DNA of 8,289 nt. Origin: Cytophagales bacterium (GTDB lineage: Bacteria > Bacteroidota > Bacteroidia > Cytophagales > Cyclobacteriaceae). Below, one piece after another: positions 1 through 6,841 of the stretch. The stretch lies in NCBI GenBank assembly GCA_003504855.1, contig DNZD01000149.1:1-8289 (forward strand), written 5' to 3'. Numbering within the stretch: the first letter of the stretch is position 1; every line of letters starts with the position of its first letter. The position numbers and the translations under genes were made by a program. The notes beneath the pieces were generated by a model. It saw only the letters and a list, made by a program, of their open reading frames with translations, was not told the origin of the DNA and did not search any database.

Positions 1-423
1 GAAAGCCATAAAAAAATCGAACAGGGCAACGAGAATGGAGGACACCGGTATGATTAGTCGTGGGAAGTAGATTTTCTTGATGATGCTTGCGTTATTAACC
101 ATACTCCCGGAAGCGCTGGAAAGACCGGTGGAAAAGAGATTCCAAATGAGCAATCCTGAAAATACATAAACCGGATACGGAATTTCCTGTGATGGGATCT
201 GCAAGGCACGCCCAAAAAACAACGTAAAAATGGCCATCATCATCAGGGGCTGCAGCACCACCCAGACAAAACCGAGAACGGTCTGCTTGTACTTGATCTT
301 GATATCCCGCCAGGTAAAAAAGTAGAAGAGCTCCTTGTACTCAATCAATTCCTTTGGATTCAGGGCAAATGAGGAGGAGGGCTTAATTTCGAAATAGTAC
401 TGCTCAGCTTTTTTTTCTGCCAT
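1..423 (-). CDS. Polysaccharide/polyol-phosphate ABC exporter permease, Wzm/TagG/KpsM type (partial, C-terminus outside window)
   Basis: Inner-membrane subunit of an ABC-2 type exporter that, with an ATPase partner (Wzt/KpsT type, not in view), moves a lipid-linked polysaccharide across the cytoplasmic membrane. I translated the first 141 codons by hand; the gene runs off the window. It starts MAEKKAEQYYFEI and has the family hallmark of an amphipathic stretch (LIEYKELFYFFTWRDIKIKY, residues 26-45), then KQTVLGFVWVVLQPLMMM (46-63) leading into the first membrane helix. A second hydrophobic segment (VYVFSGLLIWNLF) and the loop INNAS-like/KKIYFPRL signature (around NNASIIKKIYFPRLIIP) follow, as in Wzm proteins. 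ATG at 423 is chosen because family homology begins right there; an in-frame ATG 27 codons upstream would add a Pro/Cys-rich tail that looks non-coding. Divergent from the downstream glycosyltransferase gene, 136 bp apart. Confidence 0.88.
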   Translation of the reverse strand, partial: MAEKKAEQYYFEIKPSSSFALNPKELIEYKELFYFFTWRDIKIKYKQTVLGFVWVVLQPLMMMAIFTLFFGRALQIPSQEIPYPVYVFSGLLIWNLFSTGLSSASGSMVNNASIIKKIYFPRLIIPVSSILVALFDFFMAF

Positions 424-559
424 TGGGGACAAAGGAAGCACAAAAATGGGGAAAAATATTTGCTTTGGTCGGTGGCATACCACCTTCTCGTGAACAGGGG
501 GTCATGGTACTCCTCGGTCGGTTTTCTGCCAATGATTCTGCAATTTTGATCCGCTTTCC
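424..559. promoter_or_regulatory. Divergent intergenic region between exporter permease and glycosyltransferase genes
   Basis: This 136-bp spacer must carry the start signals for both flanking genes if each has its own promoter. It holds a near-match to the Bacteroidota -7 box on the plus strand (CAATTTTG, 541-548, one mismatch to TAnnTTTG), which would leave only a very short leader before ATG 560. A one-mismatch box on the minus strand (CATTTTTG, read from 447 to 440) faces the permease. A small perfect hairpin, GGTGG-CATA-CCACC, lies at 471-484. None of these is strong enough alone to call a promoter or operator. No Shine-Dalgarno sequence precedes either start. Confidence 0.3.
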
Positions 560-1624
560 ATGAAAATCCTCTTTCTGGTTCCTTATCCCCTCAATGAATC
601 GCCATCACAGCGATTTCGATTTGAGCAATACTTCCACCTCCTGGAGCAGGCTGGTCACTCCTACCGGGTACAAACATTCCTGCCGCCCCAGCGATGGCGT
701 TTGCTTTCTCAACCAGGGCATGCGTTCACCAAACTATACCTTATAACGCTCGGGTTTCTAAACCGAACCCTGGCACCCGGATATGCGATTTCGAGCGACC
801 GGGTCTTTATCCATCGGGAGGTTACCCCCATCGGACCACCGATATTCGAATGGATCATCGCCCGGCTGTTACGAAAAAAAGTCATCTATGATTTTGATGA
901 TGCTATATGGCTTACAGACAGACAGCACGAATCTGCCTGGTTTCGGTGGTTGAAGTGGCGAAGCAAGGTTGCGCTCATAAGCGGCTGGAGTTATCGGGTG
1001 AGTTGTGGTAACGAATACCTGGCATCCTTTGCGCGAAAATTCAACCAGCAGGTTACTGTAAATCCTACAACCATTGACACATCCTATCACATCCCTGAAA
1101 GAAAGGTCGTACAGCAGGTGGTTATTGGTTGGACAGGATCCCGTAGCACGATGGGTTATCTCAATGATATCAAAGAACCTTTGGAGGAACTGATGATGAG
1201 GCACCCACAGGTAGTCATCCGGATTGTGAGTGACCAGGCGCCAGACTGGTCGCATGCTCGCATCGATTTTGTTCCCCGGAGTCTTGAAACAGAAATCCCC
1301 ACCTTGCAAACATTTGACATCGGCATTATGCCCCTGCGCAATGACCCGTGGTCGCTCGGAAAGTGTGGATTTAAGGCACTGCAATATATGAGCCTGTCCA
1401 TACCCGCTGTGGTCTCGCCTGTTGGGGTTAACACTGAAATGGTAGTGGACACCATTACCGGTTATCATTGTCGTGGAGGACAAGAATGGATCAACCGGCT
1501 GGATGAGTTAATCCGCGATCAGGACAAGCGCACGGCCATGGGCCTGGCCGGCCGACGGAGGGTTGAAGATCTTTATTCGGTTGTTTCCAACACCCCGCGA
1601 TTCCTGCGTTTGCTCGAGGAGTAG
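560..1624 (+). CDS. Glycosyltransferase, GT-B fold, group 1 (GT4-like)
   Basis: Predicted cytoplasmic, membrane-associated enzyme that transfers a sugar from a nucleotide donor to a growing glycan; donor and acceptor cannot be told from sequence. The protein is 354 residues, usual for the family. The N-terminal Rossmann half opens MKILFLVPYPLNESPSQRFR, with the SQRFR acceptor-side motif, and contains the acidic DFDDAIW motif (111-117). The second half begins around VVIGWTGS (187-194) and includes IGIMPL (254-259) and the donor-binding stretch KCGFKALQYMSLSIP (268-282) followed by SPVGVN (286-291). In this subfamily the usual EX7E motif is altered: Q275 sits where the second Glu is expected. 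ATG 560 fits the family N-terminus. Its 3' end overlaps the convergent membrane-protein gene by 52 bp. It sits between an exporter permease and a GDP-fucose operon, which suggests a fucose-containing or related surface glycan, but that link is inferred. Confidence 0.87.
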   Translation: MKILFLVPYPLNESPSQRFRFEQYFHLLEQAGHSYRVQTFLPPQRWRLLSQPGHAFTKLYLITLGFLNRTLAPGYAISSDRVFIHREVTPIGPPIFEWIIARLLRKKVIYDFDDAIWLTDRQHESAWFRWLKWRSKVALISGWSYRVSCGNEYLASFARKFNQQVTVNPTTIDTSYHIPERKVVQQVVIGWTGSRSTMGYLNDIKEPLEELMMRHPQVVIRIVSDQAPDWSHARIDFVPRSLETEIPTLQTFDIGIMPLRNDPWSLGKCGFKALQYMSLSIPAVVSPVGVNTEMVVDTITGYHCRGGQEWINRLDELIRDQDKRTAMGLAGRRRVEDLYSVVSNTPRFLRLLEE

Positions 1625-2904
1625 TACTCCAGCAAGACCAGTGCGACCACATAGAATGGAAGTGCTACAATCCGGTATCGGGTAAGTGTTCCAAAATTGA
1701 ATGTCGAGATGCCTGCAGCAAAAGAAAATATCAATGCAAACACCAGGCAAAACACCACGTTATAACTCGTGAGGGCGCTGGAAAGACGACCAAATCCACG
1801 AAGGAGGATAATAACAGTGAAGACCAAAATGAAGGTGCTTTCCAAAGCAGAAATCAACATCAAAGGATTGCGCACCTCCCACAGGTATGGCCTGAATAAT
1901 GACACATTTATGGCTGCCGGCGCTGCCTGAAGCATGCCCAGCGGGGTCCACTCTGTAACCTCCACGGAATAACCGGATCCGGCATTGCGACCTGTGAAAT
2001 ATCCAATGTCATAGGCTGTAACAGCAGCTGTTTTTACGATGTTATCCAGCGAGTATTTGGATGATTGCCCCAATTGTTGAACCGAATAATAAACAGATAC
2101 GCCAAGCGCCACTGCCACAAACGGAACCATGAGTATCCTTACCAGTACCATACGGATGGATTGCATACGAATCAGGAAAAGCCACACAAGAATGGCAGGT
2201 ACGAAAGCCTGCAAGACAAATATCCGGATACTATAAATAAGAAAAAGGGAAACGAATAGCAGAAAGGTGTAAAGTACTTGACGCTGCTTCTCAATGAATA
2301 TCTTATAAATGCTGAACGTGGCCACCCCAACACCTGCCAACACGATTGTATCTTTCATAACACCACTGCCCCAAAAAAATACAGAAGGGATAAAAAGTGT
2401 AGCAAAAGCCAGGCCCCGGTGTGCTTCAGAAAACTGTCGGTAGAATGTTATAAAAAATAACCAGGCACCGACAAATCCAACTACGCTAAACAGAATGGCA
2501 GTTCCCGAGTAGGAGGAGAAGGTGAAAATATCAAATAAGGCAGCTATACGGATCACAAAATAGCTGTTCGGGTCGCGGGCAAAATAGATTCGACTGGTGT
2601 ATTCATAAAGATTCTGGTTGTTGGTCACCGGCTGAAAGATCAACTGCATTCCCGCCAGCGGGTCTTTCATGAACGCCTCCCAGATAATCCGGCTTCCGCC
2701 AGTATGGTAGTTATATGTATCTCCGCCATCATAGTAGAATTGATAGACAACACCAAGGGCCAGCGCACCAAACACCCTTACGGTTAATGCGGGGATAAAA
2801 TATTGTCTGGTTAATTGATCGGTAACATAGGGGCGGAGCAGGAATGCCACTACATAAACTACCACCAAAATGATAGGTGTTGAAACAAAATCCCTGAGTT
2901 CCAA
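1573..2904 (-). CDS. Polytopic membrane protein of a polysaccharide locus, possible O-antigen polymerase-like or GT-C-like enzyme
   Basis: A 443-residue integral membrane protein with roughly nine to eleven hydrophobic segments (about 10-25, 38-56, 133-155, 165-203, 210-246, 253-275, 350-368, 380-400, 408-428). After the second helix comes an acidic, probably periplasmic patch, YYDGGDTYNYHTGG (57-70). A second large loop covers about 276-348 and ends LFRPYLWEVRNPL (336-348). Near the C-terminus lies NFGTLTRYRIVALPF (403-417), an Arg-containing loop of the sort found in glycan polymerases and GT-C transferases; the tail is basic. I do not recognise a named family, so Wzy-like polymerase, GT-C transferase or flippase all remain possible. 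The start is TTG at 2904: no ATG occurs before residue 80 and the hydrophobic N-terminus would otherwise be lost. It lies 10 bp after fcl, so it is probably the last gene of that operon, and its 3' end overlaps the glycosyltransferase gene. Confidence 0.8.
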   Translation of the reverse strand: MELRDFVSTPIILVVVYVVAFLLRPYVTDQLTRQYFIPALTVRVFGALALGVVYQFYYDGGDTYNYHTGGSRIIWEAFMKDPLAGMQLIFQPVTNNQNLYEYTSRIYFARDPNSYFVIRIAALFDIFTFSSYSGTAILFSVVGFVGAWLFFITFYRQFSEAHRGLAFATLFIPSVFFWGSGVMKDTIVLAGVGVATFSIYKIFIEKQRQVLYTFLLFVSLFLIYSIRIFVLQAFVPAILVWLFLIRMQSIRMVLVRILMVPFVAVALGVSVYYSVQQLGQSSKYSLDNIVKTAAVTAYDIGYFTGRNAGSGYSVEVTEWTPLGMLQAAPAAINVSLFRPYLWEVRNPLMLISALESTFILVFTVIILLRGFGRLSSALTSYNVVFCLVFALIFSFAAGISTFNFGTLTRYRIVALPFYVVALVLLEYYSSSKRRNRGVLETTE

Positions 2905-2914
2905 ACTACAACGT

Positions 2915-3841
2915 TTAGGAATTGAAATATTGCCTATAAACGGCCTGCAGTCCTGACTCCAGTCCGATGACAGGCTTCCATCCGATAGCCTGAAGACGTG
3001 ATGAATCCATCAGTTTTCTATAGGTACCATCCGGTTTTGAAGTATCAAAGACGATGTTGCCGGCATAAGAGGTTACGCGGGCCACCAGGCTCGCCAGATC
3101 GGCAATGGTCAACTCAACACCCGTGCCTACATTGAGAAAACCTGGTTCATTGTGCTTCTCCATCATAAACAAGCATGCTTTGGCCAGGTCGTCTACATGC
3201 ATGAACTCGCGTAAAGGCCGGCCTGAACCCCACACCGTCACGGTGGGGCTATTGGCTTTCTTAGCCTCATGGAATTTTCGCAGCAAAGCAGGAATTACAT
3301 GTGACTTTTCCAGGTCGTAGTTGTCGTTAGGGCCGTACAGGTTAGTGGGCATCGCCGAAATGAAATTGCAACCATATTGACTGCGGTAGGCATCGCACAT
3401 TTTAATGCCCGCAATTTTTGCAATGGCATATGGCTCATTGGTAGGTTCCAGCAAACCAGTCAACAAATACTCCTCACGAAGGGGTTGTGGGGCATCCCGC
3501 GGATAGATGCAGGAACTCCCCAGAAACAGCAATTTTTTAACTTGGTTGGTATATGCCTGATGAATGACGTTGTTCTGAATCATCAGGTTATCATGTAGAA
3601 ATTCCGCCCGATAGGTATTGTTAGCTACAATCCCGCCTACTTTGGCTGCTGCCAAAAACACATAGGCTGGCCGCTCACGTTCAAAAAACTGACGAACGGA
3701 TTCCTGATTACGAAGATCTAATTCAGTGCTGGTTTTGCAAAGCAGATTGGTGAACCCCTGACTGACAAGTAGTCGATGAATGGCGGATCCGACCATCCCC
3801 CGATGCCCTGCAATAAAAATTTTATCTGTGTGCTCCATCAT
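2915..3841 (-). CDS. fcl: GDP-L-fucose synthase (GDP-4-keto-6-deoxy-D-mannose 3,5-epimerase/4-reductase)
   Basis: Cytoplasmic NADPH-dependent enzyme that epimerises and reduces GDP-4-keto-6-deoxy-D-mannose to GDP-L-fucose, the second step after Gmd. The 308-residue length is close to the usual 310-320. The short-chain dehydrogenase/reductase fold is shown by the nucleotide-binding motif AGHRGMVG (11-18). The active site is complete by alignment with the E. coli enzyme: S109 and C111 in LGSSCIYP, Y138 and K142 in NEPYAIAK, and H181 in [23 protein letters not shown] (167-176) and [10 protein letters not shown] (211-220) are also typical. Two ATG codons stand in tandem (3841 and 3838); both overlap the gmd stop (ATGATGA arrangement), so translation is probably coupled to gmd. 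I take the first ATG, though MEH at the second is equally possible. The stop lies 10 bp before the next gene. The symbol wcaG is a synonym. Confidence 0.96.
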   Translation of the reverse strand: MMEHTDKIFIAGHRGMVGSAIHRLLVSQGFTNLLCKTSTELDLRNQESVRQFFERERPAYVFLAAAKVGGIVANNTYRAEFLHDNLMIQNNVIHQAYTNQVKKLLFLGSSCIYPRDAPQPLREEYLLTGLLEPTNEPYAIAKIAGIKMCDAYRSQYGCNFISAMPTNLYGPNDNYDLEKSHVIPALLRKFHEAKKANSPTVTVWGSGRPLREFMHVDDLAKACLFMMEKHNEPGFLNVGTGVELTIADLASLVARVTSYAGNIVFDTSKPDGTYRKLMDSSRLQAIGWKPVIGLESGLQAVYRQYFNS

Positions 3842-4953
3842 GATTCATTTACCCGTGCGGAAGCGTAACCACGCTGTTCCAGGACCACCACCCTGTGGCA
3901 GTCTTCGAGATCGGAGGCAACCATCTCCTTCACCAACTCCTTAAGGGTATGCCGTGGCGTCCATCCCATTATCTTGCGGGCTTTCGATGGATCACCCAGC
4001 AACAATTCAACTTCTGTAGGGCGGTAGTATTGCGGATCAATCTCGATGACTACTTGTCCTTTTACAGCACGTACCTCGGGGTTCAATATTTCTTCTACCA
4101 CACCAACTTCCTTTTCTCCACTGCCCTGAAAAGAGATCTCTATACCTGCTTCGCGAAATGCCATGGCACAAAAATCCCGTACCCGCGTGGTGATCCCGGT
4201 GGCTATGACAAAATCTTCAGGCTTAGGTTGCTGAAGCATCATCCACATAGCCTCTACATAGTCTTTGGCATGTCCCCAATCGCGTTGCGCATTCAGGTTG
4301 CCCATGTAAATTTTCTTTTCAAGCCCTAAGGCTATCCGGGCAACGCCTCGGGTGATTTTCCGGGTAACGAAAGTCTCTCCGCGCCGCGGGCTCTCATGAT
4401 TGAACAGAATACCATTGCAGGCAAATATGTTATAAGCCTCACGATAGTTTACCGTTATCCAATAAGCATAGAGCTTAGCAACGCCATAAGGTGATCTGGG
4501 GTAGAAAGGTGTTTTTTCGCTTTGCGGCACTTCCTGAACCAGGCCGTACAGCTCTGACGTACTCGCTTGATAAAATCGTGTTTTACCAGACAAACCCAGC
4601 AAGCGAATTGCCTCCAACAGTCGAAGAGCACCCGTGCCATCAGCGTTGGAAACATATTCAGGCTCCTCAAATGAGACCTTTACATGGCTCATGGCACCCA
4701 GGTTGTACACCTCGTCTGGCTGAACCTCCTGCATGATTCGGGTAATATTGAGGGAATCGGTAAGATCCCCATAGTGAAGGTGGAACCGGGAGTTTTTTTC
4801 GTGGGGGTCCTGGTATAAATGATCAATGCGATTGGTGTTAATGAGGGAAGACCGTCTCTTGATGCCGTGAACATCATATCCCTTGGCGAGTAGCAACTCG
4901 CTGAGATAAGCACCATCCTGACCTGTGATCCCCGTGATCAATGCTCTTTTCAT
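3838..4953 (-). CDS. gmd: GDP-mannose 4,6-dehydratase
   Basis: Cytoplasmic NADP-dependent dehydratase converting GDP-D-mannose to GDP-4-keto-6-deoxy-D-mannose, the branch point to GDP-L-fucose and other 6-deoxyhexoses. The 371 residues match the family length. Seen in the sequence: the cofactor motif GITGQDG (8-14), the KRRSS segment (32-36) that binds the NADP phosphate in this family, [17 protein letters not shown] (84-100), the catalytic T132 and E134 in STSELYG, and Y156 and K160 in [24 protein letters not shown] (184-200) and [19 protein letters not shown] (218-236) are family signatures for substrate binding. The motif 84-90 is usually NLAAQSH; here it reads NLGAMSH, a mild change. ATG at 4953 is unambiguous. 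It lies 31 bp after the TPR gene with an AT-rich spacer lacking a terminator, and overlaps fcl by 4 bp. A downstream fcl supports fucose rather than rhamnose or perosamine as the product. Confidence 0.97.
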   Translation of the reverse strand: MKRALITGITGQDGAYLSELLLAKGYDVHGIKRRSSLINTNRIDHLYQDPHEKNSRFHLHYGDLTDSLNITRIMQEVQPDEVYNLGAMSHVKVSFEEPEYVSNADGTGALRLLEAIRLLGLSGKTRFYQASTSELYGLVQEVPQSEKTPFYPRSPYGVAKLYAYWITVNYREAYNIFACNGILFNHESPRRGETFVTRKITRGVARIALGLEKKIYMGNLNAQRDWGHAKDYVEAMWMMLQQPKPEDFVIATGITTRVRDFCAMAFREAGIEISFQGSGEKEVGVVEEILNPEVRAVKGQVVIEIDPQYYRPTEVELLLGDPSKARKIMGWTPRHTLKELVKEMVASDLEDCHRVVVLEQRGYASARVNES

Positions 4954-4984
4954 ACTTTATTAATTACTGTTCGTGTTAGTCTGA

Positions 4985-6175
4985 TTAGTCTTCGCGTTCC
5001 ATTTTCTTTAGCCGACGCTTGGCATCCTTAAATGCTTCGTCTTTACGGTCCGCCTTTTTCTTCACTTCCTTGAAGTATTTTGCCGCCTCTGCCTTGTTTC
5101 CCTCTTTGGCAGCAATTTCTCCCAGAGAGATCAAAGAGTAAAGATAATACCCTGAATCAGTTGCACCACGCTCTTCGGCATATCGAACCGCCAATTGATA
5201 GTATTTTTTCGCCTCAACGGGTTGTTTGCGCATATCCCCCAACTGCCCCAAAAAGAACGCGGCATACCTTCCACTGGTGGCTTCATATCCTATCTGACCA
5301 CTATCGATCCGGGCAAGAATTTCTTTGGACTGAACCTCCAGTTCTGGAAACATACCACGGGCATACAACATCCGAGCATAGTACCGGTGAAAATAGGCAT
5401 TGTCCGGATAGGTGGTGTGAAGGTACTCAGACAGTTGAAGCGCCTGATCGTTCTTGTTTTCATAACTGTTCCATATTCGCATTAGCCAAACCATGGCTTC
5501 TGTGCGGGTATAGAATGCATTGAATGAAACTTCCCTTAACTGTTGCAGACCAAGTTGTTTATCGCCTTTGGGAAAGGCCCACAAGACCAGTTTCAACGCT
5601 GGATAATTCTCAGGTACCCAAACCGAAAAGTAATTATACAAGGCATCTCCAAAGAGCAGCTCAGGACTCAGGTAGTTCTTTGACTTACATTCTTCCAGGT
5701 ACTTCAATGCCCGCTTGCCTGCAATGGCAGCTTTGCTCCACTCTTTGCGTTCTTCATCCGAATACAACCGTCCCTTAAATCCATAAGCTGCTGCCAGGAA
5801 AAAGGCAGACTCAGTGGCATACTCAGGATGGGTCTCGCGCAAGTGGTCCGCAACACGAATCGTGCTGTCCATGTAAGCCAAAAAACGATCATCGTGTTTC
5901 TTCTGACTAAGATCCGGCATGATCTTCCACCACTCACTGAGTCCGAGGAGAAAATAAGGCAATGGGTGCCACCCGTATTTCTGCTTAAACCAGCGAAATT
6001 GTCGTTCAGCGTTGGCAAACTTAAAATTGTACATATCGTTCAACGCCTGGGTGGCCTCGATCTGCACCGTAATGTCGGTAATCAGAATCAGGGTGGTATC
6101 CTTCTTTACCTGAGCATATGAGCCGGTAACACACAGGAGGAGGCCCGCAAACAATATTTTAGCTTTATCTTTCAC
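4985..6175 (-). CDS. Secreted tetratricopeptide-repeat protein, function unknown
   Basis: A 396-residue protein with a clear signal peptide: basic start (KDKAK), hydrophobic core ILFAGLLLCVTG, and a likely signal peptidase I site after SYA (residue 21). No lipobox Cys is placed for lipoprotein processing. The mature part is almost all helical and TPR-like: a repeat at about 43-76 (FANAERQF then HPLPYFLLGL), others near 232-275 (YPDNAYFHRYYARMLYARG), 303-335 (EAKKYYQLAVRYAEERG) and 342-372 (LGEIAAKEGNKAEAAKYF), ending in a very basic helix (KKKADRKDE to KKMERED). It probably acts in the periplasm as a protein-binding scaffold. The start codon is GTG at 6175; an in-frame TGA lies a little upstream and the next Met (residue 48) would remove the signal peptide. 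It is first in the run with gmd, fcl and the membrane protein, so a role beside glycan assembly is possible, but the sequence alone does not show it. Confidence 0.85.
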   Translation of the reverse strand: MKDKAKILFAGLLLCVTGSYAQVKKDTTLILITDITVQIEATQALNDMYNFKFANAERQFRWFKQKYGWHPLPYFLLGLSEWWKIMPDLSQKKHDDRFLAYMDSTIRVADHLRETHPEYATESAFFLAAAYGFKGRLYSDEERKEWSKAAIAGKRALKYLEECKSKNYLSPELLFGDALYNYFSVWVPENYPALKLVLWAFPKGDKQLGLQQLREVSFNAFYTRTEAMVWLMRIWNSYENKNDQALQLSEYLHTTYPDNAYFHRYYARMLYARGMFPELEVQSKEILARIDSGQIGYEATSGRYAAFFLGQLGDMRKQPVEAKKYYQLAVRYAEERGATDSGYYLYSLISLGEIAAKEGNKAEAAKYFKEVKKKADRKDEAFKDAKRRLKKMERED

Positions 6176-6180
6176 CGGTG

Positions 6181-6188
6181 CAAAAGTA
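6181..6188 (-). promoter_or_regulatory. Bacteroidota-type -7 promoter box upstream of the TPR-gmd-fcl operon
   Basis: Read on the minus strand the site is TACTTTTG, a perfect match to the Bacteroidota sigma-factor -7 consensus TAnnTTTG, followed by CACC as is often seen. No clear TTTG appears about 20 bp upstream for the -33 box. Transcription from it would begin only a few bases before, or at, the GTG start at 6175, giving a leaderless or nearly leaderless mRNA. It is placed to drive all four minus-strand genes down to 1573. Confidence 0.5.
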
Positions 6189-6211
6189 ATACGCCGCCCT
6201 CAGTAATTGGT

Positions 6212-6841
6212 ATGGAATTATCCCACGAACCCAGGTCCTTCTTTGATTTTCCCCGACGGCAGACCTTTATTTTGATTTGTCTGGCCACGCTGGCAGCACT
6301 TTATGTAAAGAAAACCATGATTGAGAACGAAACGGCCGCGTTTGAGTTTCTCGCAGACCAGCCAGCTGGGTCCCTATTGGCTATCCGAAGCGTTGCCCAG
6401 TACATCTCTATACCATTTATCTACCTCTGGAAGTTTACCGTGCTCGGATTCGTTATCTGGGTAGGATGCTTCTTGTTTGGATACCGCGTCACCTTCGGCC
6501 AATGCTGGGGAATCGTGCTGTTATCCGAATTCGTGTTCATCATTCCGGAAGTGATTAAAATCGGGTGGTTTCTTTTTGTGGAAACCGACCCCAACTTCTT
6601 TGAGATACAGGCCTTTTATCCCTTGTCGGTGATGAACCTTGTCGACTTTGAAACCTTGCCCAAACAATATGCATACCCTTGCCGCGCCCTGAGCCTCTTT
6701 GAACTATTGTATTGGTATGTGCTGGCGCTGGGTATTCAGCACTTTGCAAAACGGGGAATGAAACCAGCCTGGATAATTGTACTCACCTTTTACGTTCCCA
6801 TATTTCTTTTGTGGCTGGTGTTCTATGCCATCGTCTATTAA
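6212..6841 (+). CDS. Small integral membrane protein, function unknown
   Basis: I do not recognise this 209-residue protein. It has a short cytoplasmic-looking N-terminus with a basic patch (FFDFPRRQTF, 10-19) and about five membrane helices: roughly 18-34, 65-90, 98-121, 160-178 and 184-208, ending in the membrane at the very C-terminus. Acidic residues E106 and E113 lie in or near the third helix (LSEFVFIIPEVIK), and an aromatic-rich loop runs from about 122 to 158. The five-helix layout and the PRxTF start recall Yip1-like bacterial proteins, but that is only a resemblance of architecture. ATG at 6212 is the first start, 36 bp from the divergent TPR gene. A one-mismatch promoter box (TATCTTTC, 6166-6173) lies upstream, across the TPR start codon. 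The stop overlaps that of the convergent aminotransferase gene. Confidence 0.75.
   Translation: MELSHEPRSFFDFPRRQTFILICLATLAALYVKKTMIENETAAFEFLADQPAGSLLAIRSVAQYISIPFIYLWKFTVLGFVIWVGCFLFGYRVTFGQCWGIVLLSEFVFIIPEVIKIGWFLFVETDPNFFEIQAFYPLSVMNLVDFETLPKQYAYPCRALSLFELLYWYVLALGIQHFAKRGMKPAWIIVLTFYVPIFLLWLVFYAIVY

Noticed and set aside
446..493. Possible 15-codon leader peptide (ATG 446 to TGA 493) upstream of the glycosyltransferase
   Set aside because: No ribosome binding site, no run of regulatory codons and no attenuator-like hairpins; a frame this short is expected by chance.
424..504. 27-codon N-terminal extension of the ABC permease from an upstream in-frame ATG
   Set aside because: The added residues are Pro/Cys-rich and unlike Wzm N-termini, which match the protein from MAEKK onward.
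869..1483. 204-codon open frame antisense to the glycosyltransferase gene
   Set aside because: The plus-strand protein has clear family motifs through this whole stretch; the antisense product is rich in His, Cys and Pro without any recognisable domain.
3895..4329. 144-codon open frame antisense to gmd
   Set aside because: It lies fully inside a well-conserved enzyme gene, and its product has no recognisable motif or plausible start signal.
4954..4984. Possible terminator or separate promoter between the TPR gene and gmd
   Set aside because: The 31-bp spacer is AT-rich but has no stem-loop with a T-run and no TAnnTTTG match.
4976..4991. Direct repeat TTAGTCT, twice, at the end of the TPR gene
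   Set aside because: Only 7 bp, partly inside coding sequence, with no further copies; not enough to be an operator or attachment site.
5080..5523. 147-codon open frame antisense to the TPR gene, with a second overlapping frame at 5195-5485
   Set aside because: The minus-strand TPR protein has a signal peptide and repeat pattern; the antisense translations look like random shadow sequence.
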